Positions 17,274 through 25,199 of a stretch of 64,000 nucleotides of DNA are shown one piece after another. The stretch comes from Flavobacterium hydrophilum (GTDB lineage: Bacteria; Bacteroidota; Bacteroidia; Flavobacteriales; Flavobacteriaceae). Both the position numbers and the translations under genes were made by a program. Positions within the stretch are counted from its first letter, which is position 1, and each line of letters begins with the position of its first letter. The notes under the pieces were generated by a model, which saw only the letters and a program-made list of their open reading frames with translations, had not been told where the DNA came from and did no database searches. The DNA is taken from NCBI RefSeq assembly GCF_003202405.1, contig NZ_QJHL01000001.1, forward strand, positions 682,001 to 746,000, written 5' to 3'.

Positions 17274-20200
17274 TTAAAAAGTGACGTTAACACCACTTAT
17301 AAATGTTCTTGAAGTTGGATAAGCTCCGTAATCGATTCCTGGCAATAAATTGCTTTGGCTGTATGAGCTTATCTCAGGATCAAAACCGCTGTATTTGGTC
17401 CAGGTAACTAAATTTTGTGCAGATACATAAAATTTGATGGCTTTGGTTTTGATTTTTGAAGCGATATTTTTTGGTAAAGTATATCCTAGTGTAACTGTTT
17501 TTAAACGGATGAATGAACCATCTTCAATGTAACGGTCAGAAACTACGGTTGCAGGAGAGTTCGCTGCCCTTGGAATTTCTTCGCTTGGGTTTGTTGTAGT
17601 CCAGTGATCTCTTAAAGCTCCTGCTGCGTTGTTTCCTAAAGTCGGAATCTCTAACTGTTGGTTGATTGCGTTGTAGATTTTACCTCCAAAAGCACCCTGA
17701 AAAAAGAAATTTAAATCCCAGTCTCTGTAAACCAGCGTGTTGTTTAAACTCGCAACAAATTTTGGCTGTGCACTTCCTAAGTTTACTTTATCGTAAGCCG
17801 CAGTAATTTTTCCGTCAGGCACACCATTTGGACCGCTGATATCTTTGTATCTTCTGTCTCCCAGTTTTGTATTTGCAATACTGTTTAGGGTTGGCTGTGT
17901 ATTGATTTCATTCTGATTCTGGAAAATCCCATCTGTTTTGTACCCCCAGAATGTTCCTAATGGCTGACCTACTTTTACAATCACAGGCTGTTGTAAATTC
18001 AATACACCGCTTGGTGCTGTCGGAAAAAACTGTTGTATGCCATTTCCAATTTTTAATACTTTGTTTTTATTAAGGGAGTAGTTAAAATTGGTGTTCCAGC
18101 TAAAACTATCTGTTTTAATGTTTTCGGTAATCAGACCAATTTCAAATCCTTTGTTTTCAACTGCTCCAATATTTTGTAAAACCGATGTTTGACCAGTAAT
18201 CAAGGGAATAGGCACATTTACCAGTAAGTCGCTTGTTTTTTTGTAATAAGCATCAAGAACAAGATTGATTTTTTTGTTTAAAAAATCAAAGTCAAGACCC
18301 ACATTGTATTGTGTCGTTTTTTCCCATTTCAAATCTTCGTTTGATAAGCGGGTAGGGGCAAAACCAGTTTGAACAGTTCCCCCAAATGCATAATTTACAG
18401 ATCCTAAAGCAGCTAATGAAAGATAATCTCCAATTTCCTGATTTCCTGTTGTTCCCGCGCTCAGTCTCAATTTAATGTTATCTATACCCTTTATGTTTTT
18501 AGCAAAATTTTCTTCGGTAATATTCCATGAGAATCCAGCCGAAGGGAAGAATCCCCATTTGTATTCAGAACCAAATCTTGAAGATCCGTCTGCACGGGCA
18601 GAAACAGAGAAATTATAACGGCTTAACAAAGAATAATTAACTCTTCCTAACCAGGATTCTAAAACACTTTCGTAAGCATCGCTGGTTGGTTTTATAGGTA
18701 TTCCGTCTTGTAAAGCGTTATGTTCAATCAAATCATTCACAAAATTTGTAGCACCCGATGTTGCTACTTCTCCTTGAGAATATTGAATTGTATATCCGAC
18801 CAAAGCAGATAATTGATGTTTATCTTCTCCAAAGGAAGTATTGTAATTTAAGGTGTTTTCATTTAAAACAGAACCCACTAATTTATTCCCAACAGAAGCA
18901 TACCCTTTTGTTTCAACTCCATTTGTCGTGTTTGATGGGGCATAATAGTTTTGTTTGGTACTAATTACATCTGCATTTACAGTTGATTTAAATGCGAGGT
19001 TTTTAACTATTTTATATTCACCCCATAAACTACTAAGCGTTCTGTTGATTTTGGTTTCATTGGTAATGTTTTCTAAATCGTTAATCGGATTTGTAATGTA
19101 ACCATTGATAGAAGCAACATACGGATTGGTTTTAACATTAAATGAGCCGTCTGCATTTCTGATAGGTACAACCGGTGCAATTAAAAGTGCACTTGCCAGT
19201 GTATTAGGAGCAGTTAAGGCAACACTTCCGCTGTTCGAACCCATGCCGTTGTATAAAGAATTCGTAAGAGTAGAGGTTACTCCAAATCGAAATAAATCAC
19301 TTACATCTTTTTCATAATTTATTCTTAGTGATAATCTTCTAAAATCAGATCCAATGATAATCCCTTCTTGTTTAAAATAGTTGGTCGATACCGAATATCT
19401 TGAAGTTTCATCTCCGCCTGAAAAACTCAATTGGTGATTCTGGATTGGAGCTGCTTTTCTAAATGCTGCGTCCTGCCAGTCATAGTTACCGGTTGTCTTA
19501 AAATCTTCAATTTGCTGAGGGGTGAAAGTAGGAGTTTGTCCAAGACCAGTCTGAATGTCATTACGCAAAGTAGCCCATTCACTTGCATTTAAAATATCCA
19601 GCTTTTTCGTGACATCCTGAAATCCAAAATAGCCTTGGTATGTTATATTATTCTGGCCTTTTTTACCTTTTTTGGTTGTAATTAAAATCACACCATTTGC
19701 ACCACGTGAACCATAAATTGCAGTAGCAGAAGCATCTTTTAAAACTTCAATGGATTCAATGTCAGATGGGTTAAGAGTAGCTAAAACATTGAGACTGGCT
19801 CCTGCAAATGATAGGCCGGTAGAGCTGTTATTGTTGTCATTATAAACTAAAATACCGTCAATAACATATAAAGGTTCGTTACCTCCGGTGATAGAGTTTC
19901 CTCCACGAATTCTGATACTTGATGAAGCTCCAGGCTGTCCTGAACTTTGCGTTACCACAACTCCGGCAACAGCACCACGAAGTAAATTATCAGCTGATGA
20001 GGTTACCTGATTTAAACTTGCTTTTGGAATAGAAGAAACAGATCCGGTTATGTTTTTTTTGTTTTGAGTACCGTATCCTACAACTACTAATTCTTTAAGT
20101 TGCTGGACATCTTCTTCTAATTCAATTTTTATTGGGCTGCCATCAGCTACAACTTGTAATCTCTTGTAACCTATAATACTAACTATTAATGTGTACGGAA

Positions 20201-20426
20201 ATTTTTGTCCCGTTTCAAAAAAGAATTTTCCGTCAATATCGGTTGTTACACCGTGCGTAGTCCCTTTAATCTGAACGTTAACTCCCGGTAATGGCTGTTG
20301 TGTTATTTTGTCTAAGACAGTTCCGTTGAGCGTGGAATTTATTATAAATTGGGTATTTTGTGCCTGAAATTTCAGAGATATTAATAAAATTGTCACCCAT
20401 AAAATGAGATTTATATTTTTTTTCAT
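17274..20426 (-). CDS. SusC/RagA-type TonB-dependent outer-membrane receptor
   Basis: The start at 20426 (MKKNINLIL, 1050 aa) gives a normal signal peptide ending KFQAQ; the longer open frame to 20480 would add an unlikely 18 residues. A carboxypeptidase-regulatory-like domain (GTVLDKITQQPLPGVNVQIK) is followed by the plug (SSIRIRGGNS, NEPLYVIDGI, DASATAIYGSRGANGV) and a long beta-barrel ending in an aromatic strand (SGVNVTF). It is complete and heads the sulfatase operon with susD 19 nt behind. It resembles the partial SusC at 1-2384 in its first 300 residues, so the two systems are related. The leader carries the shared hairpin element. Confidence 0.96.
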   Translation of the reverse strand: MKKNINLILWVTILLISLKFQAQNTQFIINSTLNGTVLDKITQQPLPGVNVQIKGTTHGVTTDIDGKFFFETGQKFPYTLIVSIIGYKRLQVVADGSPIKIELEEDVQQLKELVVVGYGTQNKKNITGSVSSIPKASLNQVTSSADNLLRGAVAGVVVTQSSGQPGASSSIRIRGGNSITGGNEPLYVIDGILVYNDNNNSSTGLSFAGASLNVLATLNPSDIESIEVLKDASATAIYGSRGANGVILITTKKGKKGQNNITYQGYFGFQDVTKKLDILNASEWATLRNDIQTGLGQTPTFTPQQIEDFKTTGNYDWQDAAFRKAAPIQNHQLSFSGGDETSRYSVSTNYFKQEGIIIGSDFRRLSLRINYEKDVSDLFRFGVTSTLTNSLYNGMGSNSGSVALTAPNTLASALLIAPVVPIRNADGSFNVKTNPYVASINGYITNPINDLENITNETKINRTLSSLWGEYKIVKNLAFKSTVNADVISTKQNYYAPSNTTNGVETKGYASVGNKLVGSVLNENTLNYNTSFGEDKHQLSALVGYTIQYSQGEVATSGATNFVNDLIEHNALQDGIPIKPTSDAYESVLESWLGRVNYSLLSRYNFSVSARADGSSRFGSEYKWGFFPSAGFSWNITEENFAKNIKGIDNIKLRLSAGTTGNQEIGDYLSLAALGSVNYAFGGTVQTGFAPTRLSNEDLKWEKTTQYNVGLDFDFLNKKINLVLDAYYKKTSDLLVNVPIPLITGQTSVLQNIGAVENKGFEIGLITENIKTDSFSWNTNFNYSLNKNKVLKIGNGIQQFFPTAPSGVLNLQQPVIVKVGQPLGTFWGYKTDGIFQNQNEINTQPTLNSIANTKLGDRRYKDISGPNGVPDGKITAAYDKVNLGSAQPKFVASLNNTLVYRDWDLNFFFQGAFGGKIYNAINQQLEIPTLGNNAAGALRDHWTTTNPSEEIPRAANSPATVVSDRYIEDGSFIRLKTVTLGYTLPKNIASKIKTKAIKFYVSAQNLVTWTKYSGFDPEISSYSQSNLLPGIDYGAYPTSRTFISGVNVTF

Positions 20427-20455
20427 TTCTTTGTATTGGTTTAAGTAATTAACAA

Positions 20456-20556
20456 GGAGCCCTGAAAGTTGATTTTTCAACTCTCTATTTTCCTTTATTT
20501 AGCGATAAATTTTCTTTAAGCCTCGCCATTTCTGTTGCCGCAGAAATGGCTTTTTT
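20456..20556 (-). promoter_or_regulatory. Conserved susC leader element, copy 2
   Basis: A 10-bp stem GCCATTTCTG/CAGAAATGGC (20525-20550) is followed on the plus strand by T6. In the susC direction come GAGGCTTAAAG, about 32 nt of A-rich sequence, then GGAA and a second stem containing GTTGA/TCAAC that closes with TCC. Copy 1 at 2411-2504 has the same order, nearly the same spacing and the same stem. It begins only 30 nt upstream of the susC ATG. It may be a cis-acting RNA leader or an antisense-RNA terminator. Confidence 0.6.
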
Positions 20557-20926
20557 GTTTATTTACAGCAGCAGTTGCGCATATTTTTCATTTCGATGTT
20601 TTTTAGTTTTTAATTGGACTTGTTTGATTAATAGGTATTGTTTGAATATTCTTTTTGATACAATTGATTGTGCCAAACAGAATTTGCAATGATTAATAAG
20701 AATGTTTTTTTGGATTTTGAAAGGCTCCTTTTTTAATTTGGATATTAAAATCAGAATCAAAATTTGGGATTGCTTTTTAGAATTAACAACAGAAGCACAT
20801 ACAACAACAAGACGTGTTATAAGTATTTTTTTTAGAAAGAATGGAATACGATATGCTTTCGGTTGTTTTCAAAATATAGTTTTTTATGGTTTTAAATATT
20901 TATTTAAACTCTACTAATCCTATAGA

Positions 20927-20956
20927 CAAAGTTAATTTTAATATAATAAAAACCAA
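20927..20956 (-). promoter_or_regulatory. Candidate promoter for the susC-sulfatase operon
   Basis: Read on the minus strand, TTG (20956-20954), 19 nt, then TAACTTTG (20934-20927) match the Bacteroidetes promoter form TTG-N17-23-TAnnTTTG. It would give a leader of about 490 nt before the susC ATG, which is long, so a nearer, less canonical start is possible. Confidence 0.35.
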
Positions 20957-21299
20957 AAATTTGCTGTGTTTTTTTTGAATAAAAAGAAATAAGTAAGTCT
21001 TTATATTACTTTTTATATTGATAAGTTGCTTATTATGAGTAATTTAATTATTATGATTTACTTCCGATAAATGTTAAAAATATTTTTTAAACAATGATGA
21101 AATGTAGTATTTTATACTTAATTATATAATTTTTGAATCTCAATTAAGAGTCGAAAATTATGTAATTTAATCAGTTTTAACCATAGTCCAGGAAATTTTA
21201 TAGCAAAACCATATGCGAATTTAAGCAGTGATTTTAAATAAATTAGAGTAATTTTATAGTTTGAAAAATAAATTAAATTTTTTTAACCACACTAGTAAT

Positions 21300-21326
21300 A
21301 AATACTTATATTTGTAATAAGTATTT
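21300..21326 (+). promoter_or_regulatory. Palindromic operator overlapping the putative moeA promoter
   Basis: Perfect 10-base arms AAATACTTAT (21300-21309) and ATAAGTATTT (21317-21326) flank a 7-nt spacer. The putative -7 box TATATTTG (21307-21314) lies inside the palindrome, and no good TTG -33 element is visible at the usual distance. A dimeric regulator bound here would block or remodel initiation of the molybdenum-cofactor operon, whose first ATG is 27 nt downstream. The regulator is not identified. Confidence 0.6.
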
Positions 21327-21352
21327 GTACTTAGTTTTATGTTTTAATAAAG

Positions 21353-22525
21353 ATGATACAAGTTAATGAAGCTTTAACATTCGTAGCCGAAAACAGTTCG
21401 AAAATGCCATCGCAAAAAATAGCAGTTGGCAAAGCGCTCGGATATATATTGGCAGAAACGGTTTATTCGCCAATTGCAATGCCGCCATTTCGTCAGTCAG
21501 CAATGGATGGTTATGCTTTCATTCATAGTGAGAGACACCAATACGATGTTGTCAGCGTTTCTCAGGCGGGAGATCATTCTAATGTAAAACTGAAAGAAAA
21601 CGAAGCAATCCGAATTTTTACCGGAGCTTTTGTTCCTGATGATGCGGATACTGTTGTGATGCAGGAGCACGTAATGGCAAATGAAAATTCGATTTTGATT
21701 GCTAGAATGCCTGAAAAATTGGCAAATGTTCGTGCAAAAGGAGAACAGATTAATAAAAATGAAGTTGTTTTTGAAGTCAATACTTTAATTACACCGGCTG
21801 CAATTGGTTTTCTGGCCTGTTTGGGAATTACAGAAATTATGGTCTACAAAAAGCCTAAAGTGGCTATTTTGGTTACCGGAAACGAATTGGTAAAGCCGGG
21901 AAAAAAATTACCAAAAGGAAAAATTTACGAAAGTAATTCGGTAATGCTACAGGCAGCGCTTCAAACAATTGGGATAAAGAAAACAAAGGTTTTTAAAGTA
22001 AAAGATAATCTTAAAGCGACTAAAAAAGCTTTAAAAGACATACTGGAAAAATATGATATAGTTTTAATTTCCGGTGGAATTTCAGTTGGGGATTATGATT
22101 TTGTAAAAGAAGCATTACTTAAAAACGGAGTCAAAGAACTTTTTTATAAAATCAATCAGAAGCCAGGTAAACCGATGTTTTTTGGTTTTAAAAATGAAAC
22201 TTTAGTTTTTGCTTTACCCGGAAATCCGGCTTCGTCGCTGACTAATTTTTATGTGTATGTGTATCCGGCAATCCGAAACCGAATGGGATTTTCAGATATT
22301 CATTTACCGAAAGTAATCCGAAAATTAAATACGGATATTAAAAATACTTCCGGAAAAACATTGTTTTTAAAAGCGTTATATGATGAAACCCATGTAACGG
22401 TTTTAGACGGCCAGAGTTCGGCAATGCTCAATACTTTTGCAACAGCAAATAGCTTATTGATTGTTCCGAATGATGTAGAAATAATTGAAAAAGAACAATT
22501 TGTGACCTTGTTGCCGATTGATTAG
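21353..22525 (+). CDS. moeA: Molybdopterin molybdotransferase MoeA
   Basis: This 390-aa protein would insert molybdate into adenylylated molybdopterin in the cytoplasm. Family segments include PPFRQSAMDGYAF, IFTGAFVPDDADTVVMQEHV, the MoCF-type SGGISVGDYDFV and the C-terminal KPGKPMFFG...ALPGNPASS. The length is normal for MoeA. It heads a plus-strand operon with almost all other Moco genes. Its stop codon TAG is the first part of a 17-copy heptanucleotide repeat. Confidence 0.96.
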   Translation: MIQVNEALTFVAENSSKMPSQKIAVGKALGYILAETVYSPIAMPPFRQSAMDGYAFIHSERHQYDVVSVSQAGDHSNVKLKENEAIRIFTGAFVPDDADTVVMQEHVMANENSILIARMPEKLANVRAKGEQINKNEVVFEVNTLITPAAIGFLACLGITEIMVYKKPKVAILVTGNELVKPGKKLPKGKIYESNSVMLQAALQTIGIKKTKVFKVKDNLKATKKALKDILEKYDIVLISGGISVGDYDFVKEALLKNGVKELFYKINQKPGKPMFFGFKNETLVFALPGNPASSLTNFYVYVYPAIRNRMGFSDIHLPKVIRKLNTDIKNTSGKTLFLKALYDETHVTVLDGQSSAMLNTFATANSLLIVPNDVEIIEKEQFVTLLPID

Positions 22526-22643
22526 AATAAAGAATAAAGAATAAAGAATAAAGAATAAAGAATAAAGAATAAAGAATAAAGAATAAAGAATAAAGAATAA
22601 AGAATAAAGAATAAAGAATAAAGAATAAAGAATAAAGAATAAA
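22525..22643 (+). repeat. Heptanucleotide tandem repeat, 17 perfect copies
   Basis: The unit GAATAAA is repeated exactly 17 times (119 bp), starting with the G of the moeA stop codon TAG and ending in GAATT. It lies in the 203-bp gap between moeA and the TauE-type permease gene. Copy-number change would not alter a reading frame on the plus strand but could alter spacing or RNA stability between the genes. Confidence 0.97.
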
Positions 22644-22728
22644 GAATTTCAGCTTTAATATGCAGTGTGTAAAATTAAACATACAGCATAACCTGAAACA
22701 AAGAAAACCTGAAACCTGAAACAAAATT

Positions 22729-23475
22729 ATGCAGTTACTTACTTCCGAAAATATAATCTTATTCAGCTTCGCATTAATCGTGATTGCGTTTTTGTACTCA
22801 AGTGTAGGGCATGGCGGAGCATCAGGTTATTTGGCTTTAATGACGATTTTTGCTTTTCCGGTGGCGATTATGAAACCTTCGGCTTTATTGCTGAATTTGT
22901 TTGTTTCAAGTATTTCGTTTTTGTTTTATTACAGAATGAATTATTTCAAACCAAAACTCTTTTATCCGTTTGCGATAGCTTCTGTTCCGGCAGCTTTTAT
23001 TGGCGGTTTTATTACGCTGGACAATACAATTTATAAAGTTATTTTAGGAATTGTTCTGGTATTTGCGGCTTTAAGACTGTTCGGAATATTCAATTTTAAG
23101 GAAAAAGAAGCTGTACAGATAAAATTGCCTTTTGCTTTAGCGATTGGATTCGTAATTGGTCTGTTATCTGGAATGCTGGGCATTGGCGGTGGCATTATCT
23201 TAAGTCCGATTTTATTGTTTCTGGGATGGGCTTCAGTAAAAGAATCAGCGGCTATTTCGAGTCTGTTCATATTTGTCAATTCATTTGCCGGAATGTTAGG
23301 ATTTCTTTTGGGAGGAAAAATTATTCCGATAGAGAGTTTTTATCTGGTTCCGATTGCAGTGATAGGCGGAATGTTAGGCGGATTTTACGGAAGTGGTTAT
23401 TTTTCGAACAAAACCTTAAAAATTGTATTAGGGACAGTGATTTTGATGGCAAGTATAAAATTGATTTTTCCGTAA
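22729..23475 (+). CDS. TauE/SafE-family anion permease
   Basis: This 248-aa membrane protein has about eight hydrophobic segments and two related halves with the family's glycine-rich motifs (SSVGHGGASGYLALM, LLSGMLGIGGGIILSP). TauE/SafE proteins are proposed exporters or importers of sulfite, sulfoacetate or similar anions. It is unusual inside a Moco operon; with SUMT (24162-24950) it suggests a link to sulfite or nitrite metabolism. It could instead move molybdate or another oxyanion. The direction of transport cannot be read from sequence. Confidence 0.88.
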   Translation: MQLLTSENIILFSFALIVIAFLYSSVGHGGASGYLALMTIFAFPVAIMKPSALLLNLFVSSISFLFYYRMNYFKPKLFYPFAIASVPAAFIGGFITLDNTIYKVILGIVLVFAALRLFGIFNFKEKEAVQIKLPFALAIGFVIGLLSGMLGIGGGIILSPILLFLGWASVKESAAISSLFIFVNSFAGMLGFLLGGKIIPIESFYLVPIAVIGGMLGGFYGSGYFSNKTLKIVLGTVILMASIKLIFP

Positions 23476-23582
23476 ATAGAAGAATTAAACACTCAGAAAC
23501 AATGGTTTTCTATTTTTAGAAAAGGAAAGATTGGCAAAACATGAAACTTTAAACCTGAAACCTCAAACAAAATAAATTAAAG

Positions 23583-24155
23583 ATGAAAACATTAACAGCA
23601 TTTATTCTTTGCGGAGGAAAAAGCTCCCGAATGAAGTCTGAGAAAGGATTGGTTCTGTTTCAGGGAAAACCATTTATTGAACATATTATTCAGGCTGTTT
23701 TGCCTATTACAGGAAACATTGAGTTCATAACGAATACAAAAGAATACGATTATCTCCCGTATCAAAAAACGGCTGATATTGTTAAAGATAAAGGGCCTTT
23801 GGGAGGAATTTATACCGCACTGGAGAATTCTGAAACTGAGTTTAACCTGATCCTGAGTTGTGACATTCCGTTGATTTCTTCAGAATTGTTGACTGAATTG
23901 ATATCAAAACACAATCAGGAAGCCCAGATCACCATATTTGCGACAGAAAGCAGGATACATCCGTTAATCGGAATCTATTCGAAAAAATTGCTTCCGATTA
24001 TAAAAGAAGCGATTGATGAAAATGAACTGAAAATGATGGATTTTCTATCAAAAGTGCCTCATCAGATTATAAAAATAGAAGAAAGTGAAAACTTTCCTTT
24101 AACCAATATTAATTCGGTTGACGAATTAAACGACCTGAATATCAATTTAAGTTAA
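23583..24155 (+). CDS. mobA: Molybdenum cofactor guanylyltransferase-like protein MobA
   Basis: This 190-aa nucleotidyltransferase has the N-terminal GTP-binding motif LCGGKSSRMKSEKGL, with the catalytic Lys in EKGL. KDKGPLGGIYTAL and SCDIPLIS further on supply the Asp for metal binding. It would attach GMP to Mo-molybdopterin to make a guanine dinucleotide cofactor for DMSO-reductase-family enzymes such as assimilatory nitrate reductase. It starts 107 bp after the permease gene and ends 6 bp before cobA. Confidence 0.92.
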   Translation: MKTLTAFILCGGKSSRMKSEKGLVLFQGKPFIEHIIQAVLPITGNIEFITNTKEYDYLPYQKTADIVKDKGPLGGIYTALENSETEFNLILSCDIPLISSELLTELISKHNQEAQITIFATESRIHPLIGIYSKKLLPIIKEAIDENELKMMDFLSKVPHQIIKIEESENFPLTNINSVDELNDLNINLS

Positions 24156-24161
24156 TAGATT

Positions 24162-24950
24162 ATGCAAAACTCAAGAACACCAAAGTTAACAGTAGTAGGC
24201 GCAGGCCCGGGAGATGTTGAATTGATTACGCTGAAAGCAATTAAAGCGTTAGAAAATGCCGATGTAGTTTTGTATGATGCTTTGGTTAACGAAGAATTAT
24301 TGCAATATGCGACTAAGGCAGAGATTGTTTTTGTGGGGAAACGCTTAGGATGCCATGCTTACACACAGGATCAAATTAACGAGTTGATTGTTTCGATGGC
24401 CAACCGTTACGGACATGTGGTTCGTTTGAAAGGTGGGGATCCGTTTATTTTTGGACGCGGAAGCGAAGAAATCGAATATTCAGAAAAATTTGGTTTGGAA
24501 ACGGCTGTTGTTCCCGGAATTTCATCAGCTTTAGGCGTTCCTGCTTCAGTGGGAATAAGCCTTACGCAGCGAAAAGTAGCAGAGAGTTTCTGGGTAATTA
24601 CAGGTACAACTTCCAGTCATGAATTGTCTAAAGATGTACATTTGGCTTCCAAATCGGCTGCGACGGTTGTTATTTTAATGGGAATGCATAAATTAAACGA
24701 AATCGTTGGTATTTATAAAACCAATCGTACCGATGATTTACCGATTGCCATTATACAAAACGGAACTAAAAATTCAGAACAAAAAGTAGTGGGTAACATC
24801 AGTTCAATTACTAAATTAGTTGCCGAAAAAAACATTTCATCACCAGCGATTATTGTAATTGGAGAAGTGGTAAAAAATACTTCAAAACTGACCTCGTATT
24901 TTCAGGAACATTTTGAAGACGAATTTATATTTCAGAATTTAAATCTATAA
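24162..24950 (+). CDS. cobA: Uroporphyrinogen-III C-methyltransferase (SUMT)
   Basis: This 262-aa protein has the tetrapyrrole-methylase signatures VGAGPGDVELITLKA and VVRLKGGDPFIFGRG, plus VPGISSALGVPASVGISLT. It methylates uroporphyrinogen III at C2 and C7 to make precorrin-2, the siroheme precursor. Siroheme serves nitrite and sulfite reductases, so its position among Moco genes fits assimilatory nitrate or sulfite reduction. It is a stand-alone SUMT without fused ferrochelatase. It lies between mobA (6 bp) and moaD (2 bp). Confidence 0.95.
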   Translation: MQNSRTPKLTVVGAGPGDVELITLKAIKALENADVVLYDALVNEELLQYATKAEIVFVGKRLGCHAYTQDQINELIVSMANRYGHVVRLKGGDPFIFGRGSEEIEYSEKFGLETAVVPGISSALGVPASVGISLTQRKVAESFWVITGTTSSHELSKDVHLASKSAATVVILMGMHKLNEIVGIYKTNRTDDLPIAIIQNGTKNSEQKVVGNISSITKLVAEKNISSPAIIVIGEVVKNTSKLTSYFQEHFEDEFIFQNLNL

Positions 24951-24952
24951 TA

Positions 24953-25189
24953 ATGATTGAAGTTAAGTATTTCGGAGCTATCGCCGAAAAAACGCAATGC
25001 TCATTCGAAAATGTGGTTTCTTCGAATATTTCCCTGCAGAATTTATTGAAGGATTTAGAAGCAAAATACAAATTCGAATCAATTTCTTTCAGCGTTGCCG
25101 TCAATCAGAAAATAGTTTCCAAAACAACAGATTATACTTTGAAAACAAGCGATATTGTTGCTTTATTGCCTCCTTTTGCCGGAGGATAA
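24953..25189 (+). CDS. moaD: Molybdopterin synthase small subunit MoaD
   Basis: This 78-aa ubiquitin-like protein ends in PPFAGG, the C-terminal Gly-Gly that is adenylylated and thiocarboxylated. It donates sulfur for the dithiolene of molybdopterin with MoaE (26406-26837). The next gene, moeB, starts 10 nt after its stop and supplies the activating enzyme. Confidence 0.94.
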   Translation: MIEVKYFGAIAEKTQCSFENVVSSNISLQNLLKDLEAKYKFESISFSVAVNQKIVSKTTDYTLKTSDIVALLPPFAGG

Positions 25190-25199
25190 TTTACAATTT

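Larger units (their letters stand above)
20427..21352. other. Divergent intergenic region (926 bp) between the sulfatase and molybdenum-cofactor operons
   Basis: No convincing gene is present; small open frames here (for example 20563-20760 and 20702-20917) are AT-rich and lack family features. It holds the susC leader element (20456-20556), a candidate minus-strand promoter (20927-20956) and the moeA palindrome/promoter (21300-21326). The middle part is very AT-rich, and nothing else was recognised in it. Confidence 0.7.

Noticed and set aside
17274..20480. Longer susC start at 20480
   Set aside because: The extra 18 residues would precede a complete signal peptide beginning at 20426 and lie in the conserved leader element.
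20563..20917. Two small open frames in the susC-moeA gap (minus 65 codons and plus 71 codons)
   Set aside because: They overlap each other, are AT-rich with no domain features, and lie in the predicted leader/promoter region.
22428..22724. Minus-strand open frame with repeated FFILYSL units
   Set aside because: It is only the translation of the GAATAAA heptamer array and overlaps the moeA 3' end; no start context or conserved domain supports it.
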